Below, in pieces: positions 20,149 to 31,168 of a stretch of DNA of 64,000 nt (position 1 is the stretch's first letter; every line of letters begins with the position of its first letter). Made by a program: the position numbers and the translations under genes. The DNA comes from Rhodospirillales bacterium CG15_BIG_FIL_POST_REV_8_21_14_020_66_15 (GTDB lineage Bacteria > Pseudomonadota > Alphaproteobacteria > Rhodospirillales > Casp-alpha2): the NCBI GenBank assembly GCA_002781745.1, contig PFFW01000102.1, forward strand, positions 1-64,000. The letters run 5' to 3'. The notes under the pieces were generated by a model. That model did not search any database and was not told where the DNA came from. It saw nothing but the letters and a program-made list of their open reading frames with translations.

Positions 20149-22143
20149 ATGGCTAACTCCGAGCTGCGACAGTACAACCTTGATTTCCTGAAGCAAGCGG
20201 CGCCGACCTTGCACGGCGTTCTTGCGGCGGCCGAAGGGCCCGCCGCCGGTCAATCCCCGGCCGCCCTCCAGAACCCCACCTTCGTCGCCCGCGTTTCCAT
20301 CGACCCGCCGCGCCCGGACGGCCGCGATCCGTACCTGGGCAGGTTCATCGGCGGCCTGATCGAGCGCGCATGCGAGGAAGACACCCCGTTCTTCGACGAA
20401 CCCGCCTTCACCCTGTCCACCGCCCTGGCGGTCGTCGGCGACCCGGCCCCCGACGCCCTGGCGGACATGGTCGGCCGCACGCGCTGCATCTACCTGTTCG
20501 TCGTCGTCGATGACACCGGCCGGTTCGCAGCACAACTGGACCGCCAGGACTGGCCGGCGGTCGCCGACCGGGTGCGGCGCCGCGGCGGCCAGATATTCTT
20601 CATTCTCGGCGGCGACGCCGTCCAGATCAGCGGGGAAATCTGCTCGACGCTGGCCTCGACCGCACCCGCCGCCATCGACGGATTGGCACTGACGGCGTTC
20701 GGCCAGGGCACCCTGGCGAAGGAACTTGCCGATACCCTGGGCCGGCTGGGATTTCGCGCGCTCGCGACCCTGGGCACCTTCTATGACGAATGCCTGATGC
20801 TGCGGAATTCGGAGCAGAACCTGCGCCGTCCCAATATCCTGCTCTACCGCAACCGAACGCGGCTGCGACCCGGCATCGCGGCGCTGATCGTCGGCAGCGG
20901 GCCCTCGCTCGACGCCGACCTCCCCTTCCTCGCCGGACACCAGGACAAGGCGGTCATCATCAGTTGCGGTTCGGCCCTGGCGGCTTTGCTGGCGGCGGGG
21001 ATACGGCCGGATTTTCACGTCGAACTGGAAAACATTGACGTCATGCCGACCCTGCGGCCGGCGGCGGAGCGCCATGACCTTTCCGGCATTCCCCTGATCG
21101 CGCCGGCCTCGGTCGATCCAGAGGCAGCGCGCCATTTCGACCGCATCGTCTTCGGTTTCCGGCCCAACCTGTGCAACCAGCCGCTCTACGGCCTGGACGA
21201 CGGCAGCCAGCCCATCCTCTGCGAACCGACGGTGGTCAACCTGGCGCTGGCTTTCGCCCGCGAACGAAATTTCCCGGAGATCTGCTTCTTCGGCGTCGAC
21301 ATGGGCACCAGGGCGCAGCAGGCCGACCACGACCACGCCAAGGGAACCTGGCACCGGGACACCGCCAGCGGCTACCGGGCCGTCGCCTACGACATCGCCG
21401 TTCCGGCCAATTTCGGCGGCACCAGCTATACCTCGACCGGGCTGTACCAGGCGCTCCACGCCCTGTCCCTCGCGGTCTCGCGGGACGCCAGCGGCCGCCA
21501 CTACTTCAACTACAGCGACGGGGCGGAGATCGCAGGCGCCCGGCCGCTCCGCGCCGCCGACATGCGGCCGACGCCGCCCGGGCGGCCGAAGGCGAAGATC
21601 GTGCAGGACATCCTCGCCGACTTCCCGCCCTGGGACCCGACGCGCCTGCCCGACCCCTGGCCGGGAGCCGAGATGTGCCGGGTGATCGAAGACAGACTGG
21701 CGGCCACGCGCGGCCTGCTGAAAGGCATCCGCGATTTCTCCGACAAGGCCTATCTGCCCGCCATCGGCCAGTTGTTCCGCTATGGCGCGGGGCACCTGGC
21801 GCCGGCGCCGCCGGGCCCGGAAAGCTCCGCCAACATCCTGATCCGCGGCGCGGTCGGGGCGATGATGCTGTTCATGGAATACTACCTGAACCGCGTGACC
21901 ACCCCGGCCGACCAGGCCAAGGTGGGACAGGCATGCGTCGCACTGATCGACGCGGCGCTGGACGACCTGATGGCCGACGTGCGCGACCGTATCGGAGGCG
22001 ACGGTGTGCGAAACGTGCCGGAGTTCAACGATATCAGGCTACCGGCGGACGCGCGCTTTCCGGCGCATCCGACCGTGCCGCGCAACGCGCCCTGCCCCTG
22101 CGGATCGGGAAAACGTTACAAGGCCTGCCACGGGGTGGTTTAG
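20149..22143 (+). CDS. DUF115 / motility accessory factor (Maf)-like glycosyltransferase with C-terminal SEC-C motif
   Basis: 'AALIVGSGPSLDADLPFLAGHQDKAVIISCGSALAALLAAGIRPDFHVELEN'; C-terminal 'RNAPCPCGSGKRYKACHG'. Confidence 0.85.
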   Translation: MANSELRQYNLDFLKQAAPTLHGVLAAAEGPAAGQSPAALQNPTFVARVSIDPPRPDGRDPYLGRFIGGLIERACEEDTPFFDEPAFTLSTALAVVGDPAPDALADMVGRTRCIYLFVVVDDTGRFAAQLDRQDWPAVADRVRRRGGQIFFILGGDAVQISGEICSTLASTAPAAIDGLALTAFGQGTLAKELADTLGRLGFRALATLGTFYDECLMLRNSEQNLRRPNILLYRNRTRLRPGIAALIVGSGPSLDADLPFLAGHQDKAVIISCGSALAALLAAGIRPDFHVELENIDVMPTLRPAAERHDLSGIPLIAPASVDPEAARHFDRIVFGFRPNLCNQPLYGLDDGSQPILCEPTVVNLALAFARERNFPEICFFGVDMGTRAQQADHDHAKGTWHRDTASGYRAVAYDIAVPANFGGTSYTSTGLYQALHALSLAVSRDASGRHYFNYSDGAEIAGARPLRAADMRPTPPGRPKAKIVQDILADFPPWDPTRLPDPWPGAEMCRVIEDRLAATRGLLKGIRDFSDKAYLPAIGQLFRYGAGHLAPAPPGPESSANILIRGAVGAMMLFMEYYLNRVTTPADQAKVGQACVALIDAALDDLMADVRDRIGGDGVRNVPEFNDIRLPADARFPAHPTVPRNAPCPCGSGKRYKACHGVV

Positions 22144-22529
22144 CTCAACGCCCCGTCGCCCATGAAGAACCGGACAACATCGACATAGTCGATTGCAAGA
22201 GATGTCAAGTCCGTCGCCATGACGGCCCACAACCATTTGCCGTAGACGGTCGACGTGTCGAAACCGCGCCGCCGCCGCCACAGATAAATGACGACAGGCG
22301 TCCAGAAAACGACATGGGCGAGGCCGAGAATCCGGGTATAGCCGTAGGTCTGGAACAAATACTCAATCATGATCCAGGCACCAGCCATGCTGGCCAGCAC
22401 CCATCTTGCCTCGACATGCCGGATAAACGCGAGGCACAACAAATTGATCAGCCCCATCCACATGACCCAGACCGTGACCCACGGCGGGCCGGCCATGATG
22501 TGACCCATCATTTCCAAAGCAGCCTCCAA
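22140..22529 (-). CDS. small integral membrane protein, unknown
   Basis: 129 aa, ~4 hydrophobic segments; 4-bp tail-to-tail overlap with the preceding gene. Confidence 0.6.
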   Translation of the reverse strand: MEAALEMMGHIMAGPPWVTVWVMWMGLINLLCLAFIRHVEARWVLASMAGAWIMIEYLFQTYGYTRILGLAHVVFWTPVVIYLWRRRRGFDTSTVYGKWLWAVMATDLTSLAIDYVDVVRFFMGDGALS

Positions 22530-22563
22530 AATGAACGGCGGTGCGCCGGAGGCGTTCCCCGTC

Positions 22564-23958
<1,395 letters not shown>

Positions 23959-23972
23959 CGGTCAGGCCTCCC

Positions 23973-24392
23973 CTATTTCTTCTCTTTTTTCTTGAACATG
24001 GACAGCATGCGCTGCGTCACGATGAAGCCGCCGAAGATGTTCACCGATGCCAGCGTGATGGCCAGGAAACCCATCCACGACGAGAAGTCCATGCCCTTTG
24101 GCCCGGCCGCCAGGATGCCGCCGACGATGATCACCGACGAGATGGCGTTGGTCACGCCCATGAGCGGCGAATGCAGCGCCGGGGTGACCGACCACACCAC
24201 ATAGTAGCCGACGAAGCAGGCCAGCACGAACACGGTGAACAGGCCGAGGAAGCTGTCGTGCCCTCCCATGGCGGGGGCCTGTTGGGCGACGACGGCGGCG
24301 GCGTCCGCCGCCAACTTCTGCGTCTGCTCCAGAAGCTGCGCGGCGCCGGCCGCAAGGGCTTCCGCCTGCTTGGCGATCGTTGCGGTATCCAT
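23973..24392 (-). CDS. pntAB: NAD(P) transhydrogenase subunit alpha-2
   Basis: '[39 protein letters not shown]'. Confidence 0.93.
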   Translation of the reverse strand: MDTATIAKQAEALAAGAAQLLEQTQKLAADAAAVVAQQAPAMGGHDSFLGLFTVFVLACFVGYYVVWSVTPALHSPLMGVTNAISSVIIVGGILAAGPKGMDFSSWMGFLAITLASVNIFGGFIVTQRMLSMFKKKEKK

Positions 24393-24394
24393 CG

Positions 24395-25660
24395 TCAGTT
24401 CCCCTTGTCCTGGGCCGCGTCATCGGAGGTCCCAGCCGGCTTGTCGTCGGCCTTCTTGGCGGCTGCTTTCTTGGCCGGCGCCTTCTTCTCGGCCGGCGCC
24501 TTGGCGCCCATGGCCTCCTTGACCCGCGCGTTCACGACCTCTCCGTCGCGGGTGACGCAGCAGCCCTTGACGATCTCGTCATCCCAGTCGATGGCCAGCG
24601 TGCCCTTCTTCTCCTTGTCCGTAAGCGGCGTCAGGAAGTTCAGAAGGTTTTTGGCGTACAGGTCCGACGCGGTCTGAGCCAGGCGTCCGGGCAGGTTGAA
24701 CCGGCCGACGATCTTCACGCCGTTCGCCGTGGTGACGATCTCGCCCGGCTTCGACATTTCGCAGTTGCCGCCCGCCTCGACCGCCAGGTCGACGATCACC
24801 GCGCCCGCCTGCATGCTGGAGACCATCTCCTTGGTGATCACCTTGGGCGCCGGGCGCCCGGGAATCAGCGCCGTGGTGACGACGATGTCCTGCTTCTTGA
24901 TGTGCTCGGCCACCACCTGCTTCTGCTTGTCGTAGTATTCCTTGGGCATCTCCTTGGCGTAGCCGCCTTCGGTCTGGGCGTCCTTCTCCATCTCGGGATC
25001 GACGACCAGGAACTTGCCGCCCAGGCTTTCCACCTGTTCCTTGGTGGCGGGTCGCACGTCCGTGGCGGTGACCACGGCGCCCAGCCGCTTGGCCGTGGCG
25101 ATGGCCTGCAGGCCGGCGACGCCGACCCCCATGATGAAGGCCTTGGCCGGCGGCACGGTGCCCGCCGCCGTCATCATCATGGGAATCCCGCGGCCGAATT
25201 CGGCGGCGGCTTCCAGAATCGCGCGATAGCCCGCAAGGTTGGCCTGCGAGGAAAGCACATCCATGCTCTGGGCCCGGGAAATCCGGGGCACCAGTTCCAT
25301 GGCGAAGGTGGTGATCCCGGCCTTGGCGTAGGCGGCGACGTCGTCGGGCGAGGTCAGGGCCGCAAGCTGCGAGATCAGCACGGCGCCCTTTTTCATCTGG
25401 CCAGGCAGCGCGCCCGAGCCCGAGGTCGCCGGCGGGTTGACCATCAGGACGATGTCGGCGGTCTTCACCGCCGTGGCGGCGCCGGCGGCGATATGGGCGC
25501 CCGCGTCCTTGAAGGTGTCGTCGGAAAGGCTGGCGGCCTCGCCCGCGCCCTTCTCGACCGTGACCTCGTAGCCCAGGCCGATCAGTTTCTGCACCACCTG
25601 GGGAGAAACGGCGACGCGGGTTTCACCGGCGCGGGTTTCCTTCGGAATTGCAATCTTCAT
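24395..25660 (-). CDS. pntAA: NAD(P) transhydrogenase subunit alpha-1 with Lys/Ala-rich C-terminal tail
   Basis: '[36 protein letters not shown]'; tail '[35 protein letters not shown]'. Confidence 0.93.
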   Translation of the reverse strand: MKIAIPKETRAGETRVAVSPQVVQKLIGLGYEVTVEKGAGEAASLSDDTFKDAGAHIAAGAATAVKTADIVLMVNPPATSGSGALPGQMKKGAVLISQLAALTSPDDVAAYAKAGITTFAMELVPRISRAQSMDVLSSQANLAGYRAILEAAAEFGRGIPMMMTAAGTVPPAKAFIMGVGVAGLQAIATAKRLGAVVTATDVRPATKEQVESLGGKFLVVDPEMEKDAQTEGGYAKEMPKEYYDKQKQVVAEHIKKQDIVVTTALIPGRPAPKVITKEMVSSMQAGAVIVDLAVEAGGNCEMSKPGEIVTTANGVKIVGRFNLPGRLAQTASDLYAKNLLNFLTPLTDKEKKGTLAIDWDDEIVKGCCVTRDGEVVNARVKEAMGAKAPAEKKAPAKKAAAKKADDKPAGTSDDAAQDKGN

Positions 25661-25861
25661 GGTTCTGATCCCCTGGCGCTTGGGCCTTTTATTCAGCTAG
25701 CCCCGCTATATGACCTGTCTGCCGCGCTTGCACAAGTGCCGCACAGCCTTTAAATCCTGCGTCGGAATGCTTTTCCATGAAATGAAAATATAGTGGAAAT
25801 ATTTCCGTATCATGGAAACTTCATCCTCCCGATCGCTCCGCCCACTTAGGAAACCGTCGTA

Positions 25862-27463
25862 ATGCTGCATACCCCGACAGCCCGCCGCGGCATGGTCACC
25901 GCCCCCCACCACCTGGCATCCCAGGCCGGCCTGCGCGTGCTTCGCGACGGCGGCAACGCCATCGAGGCCATGGTCGCCACTGCCGCCACCATCGCCGTCG
26001 TCTATCCGCACATGAACGGCCTGGGCGGCGACAACTTCTGGCTGATCGCCCGGCCCGGCCAGGCGCCCGTGGGCATCGACGCCTGCGGCGCCGCCGCGGA
26101 ACGGGCAGACGCCGGGTTCTACGCCAAGGCGGGACACGCAAAGGCGATTCCGCATCGCGGCCCGCTGGCGGCGCTCACCGTAGCCGGCGCCGTGTCCGGC
26201 TGGGCCGAGGCGCTGCGCATCTCCGAGACCTGGGGCGGGGCGATGCCGCTCGACCGCCTGCTGGAGGACGCCCGCCATTACGCCACCGAGGGCGCGCCGG
26301 TGACGCCGTCGCTGCACCACAACACCCTGGCCAAGAAGGGCGAGATGACGGGCGTGCCCGGCTTCGCCCAGACCTTCCTTCCCGGCGGCGCGGGCCATAC
26401 CGCGCCCAATGTCGGCGATACCCTGAAACTTCCGGCCCTGGCCGAGACCTTGAAGCGCCTGGGCGAGGACGGGCTCGACAGCTTCTACCGCGGCCCGCTT
26501 GCCAAGGTGATCGCGGCCGATCTGGAACGCGCGGGCAGCCCGGTTTCCCAGGCCGACCTGGAACGTCACAAGGCTTTGGAGCTGGCGCCGCTCTCCGTCG
26601 GCGTCGGCCCGCACACCATCTACAACATGCCGCCGCCGACCCAGGGCCTGGCCTCGCTCATCATCCTGGCGCTGTACGGACGCCTGGGCGTCGAACAGGC
26701 GGAAGGCTTCGACTTCGTGCATGGCCTCGTGGAGGCGACCAAGCAGGCATTTCGCGTGCGCGACCGCCATGTGACCGATCCGGCCTACATGACCGTCGAC
26801 CCGCATGACTTCCTGCGCAAGGACAGCCTGGACGAGATGGCGAACAACATCGACCGCCGCCGCGCCGCCCCCTGGCCTGACGCCGACCCCAACGGCGATA
26901 CGGTCTGGTTCGGCTGCATCGACGGCGAAGGCCGGGCGGTGTCGATGATCCAGAGCCTTTACTGGGAGTTCGGCTCCGGCACGGTGCTGGAGGAAACGGG
27001 AATCACCTGGCAGAACCGGGGCACCTCGTTCGCCCTCGATCCGGCCGCCCTCAACACGCTCAAGCCCCACCGCCGCCCGTTCCACACCATCCAGCCGGCC
27101 ATGGGCCGGCTGGCCGACGGACGCACCATGGTCTACGGCACCATGGGCGGCGAGGGCCAGCCGCAGACCCAGGCCATGGTGTTCGCGCGCCACGTGCTGC
27201 ACGGCATGGACCTGCAGGCCGCCGTGACGGCCCCGCGCTGGCTGCTGGGCCGCACCTGGGGAGCGGAGACGACCAATCTGCGCATCGAGAACCGGTTCGA
27301 CCCGGCGGTGCTGGAGGCTCTGAAGACCGCCGGCCACGACGTCGAGGTCGTCGGCCCGTTCGAGGAGTTCATGGGCCACGCGGGGGCCATCGTCCATCAC
27401 CCGGGCGGGTTGTTGGAAGGGGCGGCCGATCCGCGCTCGGACGGCTGCGTGGCGGCGTTTTAA
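25862..27463 (+). CDS. gamma-glutamyltransferase family protein
   Basis: 'MVTAPHHLASQAGLRVLRDGGNAIEAMVATAATIAVVYPHMNGLGGDNFWL', 'MGGEGQPQTQA'. Confidence 0.9.
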   Translation: MLHTPTARRGMVTAPHHLASQAGLRVLRDGGNAIEAMVATAATIAVVYPHMNGLGGDNFWLIARPGQAPVGIDACGAAAERADAGFYAKAGHAKAIPHRGPLAALTVAGAVSGWAEALRISETWGGAMPLDRLLEDARHYATEGAPVTPSLHHNTLAKKGEMTGVPGFAQTFLPGGAGHTAPNVGDTLKLPALAETLKRLGEDGLDSFYRGPLAKVIAADLERAGSPVSQADLERHKALELAPLSVGVGPHTIYNMPPPTQGLASLIILALYGRLGVEQAEGFDFVHGLVEATKQAFRVRDRHVTDPAYMTVDPHDFLRKDSLDEMANNIDRRRAAPWPDADPNGDTVWFGCIDGEGRAVSMIQSLYWEFGSGTVLEETGITWQNRGTSFALDPAALNTLKPHRRPFHTIQPAMGRLADGRTMVYGTMGGEGQPQTQAMVFARHVLHGMDLQAAVTAPRWLLGRTWGAETTNLRIENRFDPAVLEALKTAGHDVEVVGPFEEFMGHAGAIVHHPGGLLEGAADPRSDGCVAAF

Positions 27464-27858
27464 CCGGGCCGCTTCGCCACCATGTCGATCTCGACCAGCG
27501 CACCCCGCGCCAGGCCGGTGACGCCGACGGTCGTGCGAGCCGGCAGGCGGTCGGCCGGGAAATAGGACTTGTAGGTCGCGTTCATCAGCTCGTAGTCCTG
27601 CTCGAACCGGGTCAGGTAGATGCGGCAGGACAGCACGTGGGAGAGGTCGAGCCCCAGTTCGTCCAGCACGATGATGAGGTTGTCCATGACGCGCCGCGTC
27701 TGGGCCTCGATCCCGTCGGGCAGCGGCGCCGTGTCGTCATCGGGATCGGTCGGCATCTGGCCCGTCAGCTGCACCCAGCCGTCACATTCCACGGCATGGC
27801 TGAACGGCGCCACCGGCACGGCGGCGCGGTCGAAGAAATGGAACACTGGCCCCGCCAT
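27460..27858 (-). CDS. RidA/YjgF family protein
   Basis: 'PFSHAVECDGWVQLTGQMPTD...RRVMDNLIIVLDELGLDLSHVLSCRIYLTR...PARTTVGVTGLARGALVEIDMVA'. Confidence 0.9.
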   Translation of the reverse strand: MAGPVFHFFDRAAVPVAPFSHAVECDGWVQLTGQMPTDPDDDTAPLPDGIEAQTRRVMDNLIIVLDELGLDLSHVLSCRIYLTRFEQDYELMNATYKSYFPADRLPARTTVGVTGLARGALVEIDMVAKRPG

Positions 27859-29069
27859 CAGACGTACTCCTCGGACTCGTAGACGAAACCGTTCAGGTCA
27901 TTGGACTGGAAGCCCAGGTAGATGGGACTGCCGCCCGATCGGTAGATGTTGACCTTGGCGTTGTAGACCTTGCGGCGCAGGCCGTGCTTGTCGCGCAGGA
28001 TGTAGCGCTTGATCCCGAACTTTCCGGAATCCAGGCGGTCGCCGGTCAGGTAGCACTGGATCGATTCGACGTTCTCGCCGGACAGCACCATGCCTTCCAG
28101 ATTCGACAATGACTGCCGCGTGCGTTCGATGAATTCAGGGGTCCCGATGGGCTTGATCTCGCCGGTGTCGGCCTCGCGCATGTCGACGTGGAAATCGCCG
28201 ACCAGAATTTGCCCGGGCAATGCCTGGTCGATCATGCGCGCAAGCTCGATCGTCACGTCGCCGACGATGTAGCTGTAGACGGTGGGGCTGAGGCCCTCGG
28301 ACTGAAAGAACTCGTAATGCGGGCCGACATGAAAACAGGAGCGCAGGCGCGGGGTCGTGTTGGCCTTTCCCTTTGACCGCGCGATGGCGTTGTCGGCCAG
28401 CACCAGGTGCATCAGATGGTACAGGTTGACGTTCGACTCGATGCTGCGGTCGCGGTTCCAGATGTAGAAGCCGTCGCCCGTGGTCGAGCGCGCGAACTGG
28501 ATGTCCAGGTCCTTGGCCAGCATCTTGGAAAAGGACGCATTGACGGAATAGGCAAGGCTGTTCAACTGCGTCACCTGCTCCAGCGGCGAATACAGAGAGA
28601 ACCCGACGATGTCGAACAGCGCCACGGCGCCGTTGCGGATATAGGAAATGCTGTAGCGGCGGACGACCGCCTCCACCAGGTCGGCGCGCAGGTCGATGCA
28701 TGGGGTGAAGCCGAGTTCGATCAGCCGCGGCTCATAGCCGAAATACTTGGCGATGGTATCGAAGCCTTCCTCGTCGGTCAGCGTATGACCGGCGATGACT
28801 TCGTCGACGAACTGCAGGCTGTCCGGGCTCTCGCCCTTCGTGCGGGCCGCCATCTCGCCCAGGATGTAATGGGGAATGACCAGGACCCGCACGCCCTTCC
28901 CGGCCGGCGTCCAGGCCAGGATGATATTGCGCCCCAGACCCCACAGGCGGTGGAGTTCGGCATCCAGTTCGCCCACGTGCTCCCGGTTGGCCTCGGACAG
29001 CTGTTCAAGCCGGGTTTGATCCAGGACCGGTGGACTGACGAAGTCAGTGTCTGAATACGTATCGTCCAT
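27858..29069 (-). CDS. divergent class III nucleotidyl cyclase-like domain protein
   Basis: 'ALFDIVGFSLYS' (DxxGF), 'STTGDGFYIWN', 'SYIVGDVTIELARMIDQALPGQILVGD'; probable start MDDTYSD. Confidence 0.6.
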   Translation of the reverse strand: MDDTYSDTDFVSPPVLDQTRLEQLSEANREHVGELDAELHRLWGLGRNIILAWTPAGKGVRVLVIPHYILGEMAARTKGESPDSLQFVDEVIAGHTLTDEEGFDTIAKYFGYEPRLIELGFTPCIDLRADLVEAVVRRYSISYIRNGAVALFDIVGFSLYSPLEQVTQLNSLAYSVNASFSKMLAKDLDIQFARSTTGDGFYIWNRDRSIESNVNLYHLMHLVLADNAIARSKGKANTTPRLRSCFHVGPHYEFFQSEGLSPTVYSYIVGDVTIELARMIDQALPGQILVGDFHVDMREADTGEIKPIGTPEFIERTRQSLSNLEGMVLSGENVESIQCYLTGDRLDSGKFGIKRYILRDKHGLRRKVYNAKVNIYRSGGSPIYLGFQSNDLNGFVYESEEYV

Positions 29070-29251
29070 CGATCGAATCCCCCCCGGCCGAAAGCACCGG
29101 CCGGGTGCCGCGCGAATACCGCCGGCGCCCCCCGGCGCCCGTTCGCCGGGCGCCGCCGCCCGGCCAGTCCGGGCACGGTAGTGTAACGAGCGCGCCCCCG
29201 GGCACACAAGTCGTTGAATTTACTTAGGTGAGCATGATCGAATTTACGCAA

Positions 29252-29575
29252 TCACGCCAGTTTTACAGCCGTGCCGTTGGCGCTGACCATCAGCATGCAG
29301 GTCTTGTCGGAGGCGATGGATTCGTAATCCAGGTCCACGGCGATGATCGCGTCGGCGCCCAGTTCGGCGGCCTGCGCCTGCATGTCCTCGATGGCGAAAG
29401 CCTTTGCCTTCTGCAGTTCCTTCTCGTAGGCGCCGGAGCGCCCGCCGACGATGTCGCGGATGCCGGCGAAGAAATCCTTGAAGATGTTGGTGCCCATGAC
29501 CGCGTCGCCGGACACGATGCCCAGATAGGCGGTTATCTGGCGGCCTTCGACGGACTCCGTGGTGGTGATGATCAT
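29252..29575 (-). CDS. YbjQ / DUF74 family heavy-metal-binding-domain protein
   Basis: '[63 protein letters not shown]'. Confidence 0.92.
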   Translation of the reverse strand: MIITTTESVEGRQITAYLGIVSGDAVMGTNIFKDFFAGIRDIVGGRSGAYEKELQKAKAFAIEDMQAQAAELGADAIIAVDLDYESIASDKTCMLMVSANGTAVKLA

Positions 29576-29618
29576 CGCGCGTATCTCCTTCGCTGCTCTG
29601 CACCGGACGTCAGGTGCC

Positions 29619-29694
29619 CTAGTGTCGTGATTCCGAAGTTCGCATCATATCTGGAGCAGGCGATTGGCGACCTTCGGAATCAGGCCGACACTAG
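29619..29694. repeat. CTAG-bounded imperfect palindrome 1 (REP/MITE-like)
   Basis: CTAGTGTCG-TGATTCCGAAGTTCGC ... reverse complement of right arm CTAGTGTCGGCCTGATTCCGAAGGTCGCC; 3-nt bulge. Confidence 0.75.
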
Positions 29695-29708
29695 CCAATA
29701 TAATGATT

Positions 29709-29786
29709 CTAGCGTGGCACTGGTTTTGAAGTTCGTTTCGGAGAGCGCTCCGGATAATGCGACGAGCTTCAAAACCGCCACACTAG
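29709..29786. repeat. CTAG-bounded imperfect palindrome 2 (REP/MITE-like)
   Basis: CTAGCGTGGCactGGTTTTGAAGTTCG ... reverse complement of right arm CTAGTGTGGCGGTTTTGAAGCTCG; 3-nt bulge; apical GAGAGCGCTC. Confidence 0.75.
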
Positions 29787-31168
29787 TAAGCCAGCGGCAC
29801 GTCGGCCTGCGCAAGGGCTTCCGCCTGCCGGGCCTTGAGGCTCGACAGATCGAACCGGTCGATCAGGTCATGGAACTGGCGGTGCCAGTTGATCTCGGCA
29901 TTCAGGTGGGTGAACACGCTGCCCAGGCCGATGGCCGCCCGGTCCATGAGCACGAATTCCCGGGGCGGCATGACGCCGCCCAGTTCGCGCAGCTTCTTGT
30001 GCACCCGCGCCGCGACCCCGGCGCCGTAGGCGGTGCCGCCCGTGTCCTGGATGGTCTGCACCTTGTCCGACAGCAGGGGCCCGTAAAGGAAGCGCGCCCA
30101 TTCGCTCAGCACGGCGATCATCTCCTTCGACGGGTTGTGGAACCCCCAGGTCTCGTAGGCGTGCACCGCAAGCGCCTCGTCGTCATCGCGCAGCGCCCGG
30201 TAAAGGTCGATGACGGCGCCGACGAATTCGGGGCGGAACACGCGGATGCAGCCGAAGTCGAGCAGATTCACCGTAGCGTCGGGACAGACGGAGTAGTTGC
30301 CCAGGTGGGGGTCGCCGTGGATCACGCCATGGAAATAGAACGGCACGTACCACGCCCGGAACATGTTGAGCGCGATGGCGTTGCGGCGTTCCAGATCGGC
30401 ACCGATCTGGTCCATCAGGGGTGCGCCCGACAGCCAGGTCATGGTCAGGAGCCGGTCCGTCGACAGCTCCGCCAGCACCTCGGGCACATGCACGCCGGTC
30501 TGATCCGCCAGCATGGCGCGATACAGCGCCATGTTGCGGGCCTCGCGGTCGTAGTCCAGTTCCTCGCGCAGGCGTTCCGAGAGTTCCAGGTGGATTTGCG
30601 TCGGGTCGATCGCGCGGTCGTAGCGCCGGTAGATCGCGAACACGGCCTTCAGCTGCTTGAGGTCGGCCTCCACCGCGGACGCCATGTCCGGGTACTGGAT
30701 CTTGCACGCGAGGTCGCGCCCGTCGAGCGACACCGCCCGATGCACCTGGCCGAGCGAGGCCGCCGCCGCGGCCTCGCGCTCGAAGGATTTGAAGTGGGAC
30801 TGCCAGCCCGGGCCCAGTTCCGACGTCATGCGCCGGCGCACGAAGGCCCAGCCCATGGGCGGCGCCGAGGTCTGCAGCTTGCGCAGTTCCGTGACGTATT
30901 CGTTGGGCAGCAGGTCCGGCACCGTGGCGAGGATCTGCGCCACCTTCATCAGCGGCCCCTTGAGCCCGCCCAGCGCGGCCTGCAGGTCGGCGGCATGGAC
31001 GCCCTTGTCCAGTTGCAGCCCGAACAGGCGGTTGCCCGCCAGCCGAGCCGCCAGGCCGCCGACGGTGCCGCCGACCCGGGCGTAGCGCCGCATGCGGCCG
31101 CCGACCGTGTTCTTGTCCGAGGACATGCGCTCGGCAGGTGGGCGCTCGGAAGGGGGGCGTTCAGACAT
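29783..31168 (-). CDS. ABC1/AarF/UbiB-like kinase family protein
   Basis: 'PLMKVAQILATVPDLLPNEYVTELRKLQ', 'ASLGQVHRAVSLDGRDLACKIQYPDM', 'GDPHLGNYSV...LLDFGCIR'. Confidence 0.9.
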   Translation of the reverse strand: MSERPPSERPPAERMSSDKNTVGGRMRRYARVGGTVGGLAARLAGNRLFGLQLDKGVHAADLQAALGGLKGPLMKVAQILATVPDLLPNEYVTELRKLQTSAPPMGWAFVRRRMTSELGPGWQSHFKSFEREAAAAASLGQVHRAVSLDGRDLACKIQYPDMASAVEADLKQLKAVFAIYRRYDRAIDPTQIHLELSERLREELDYDREARNMALYRAMLADQTGVHVPEVLAELSTDRLLTMTWLSGAPLMDQIGADLERRNAIALNMFRAWYVPFYFHGVIHGDPHLGNYSVCPDATVNLLDFGCIRVFRPEFVGAVIDLYRALRDDDEALAVHAYETWGFHNPSKEMIAVLSEWARFLYGPLLSDKVQTIQDTGGTAYGAGVAARVHKKLRELGGVMPPREFVLMDRAAIGLGSVFTHLNAEINWHRQFHDLIDRFDLSSLKARQAEALAQADVPLAY

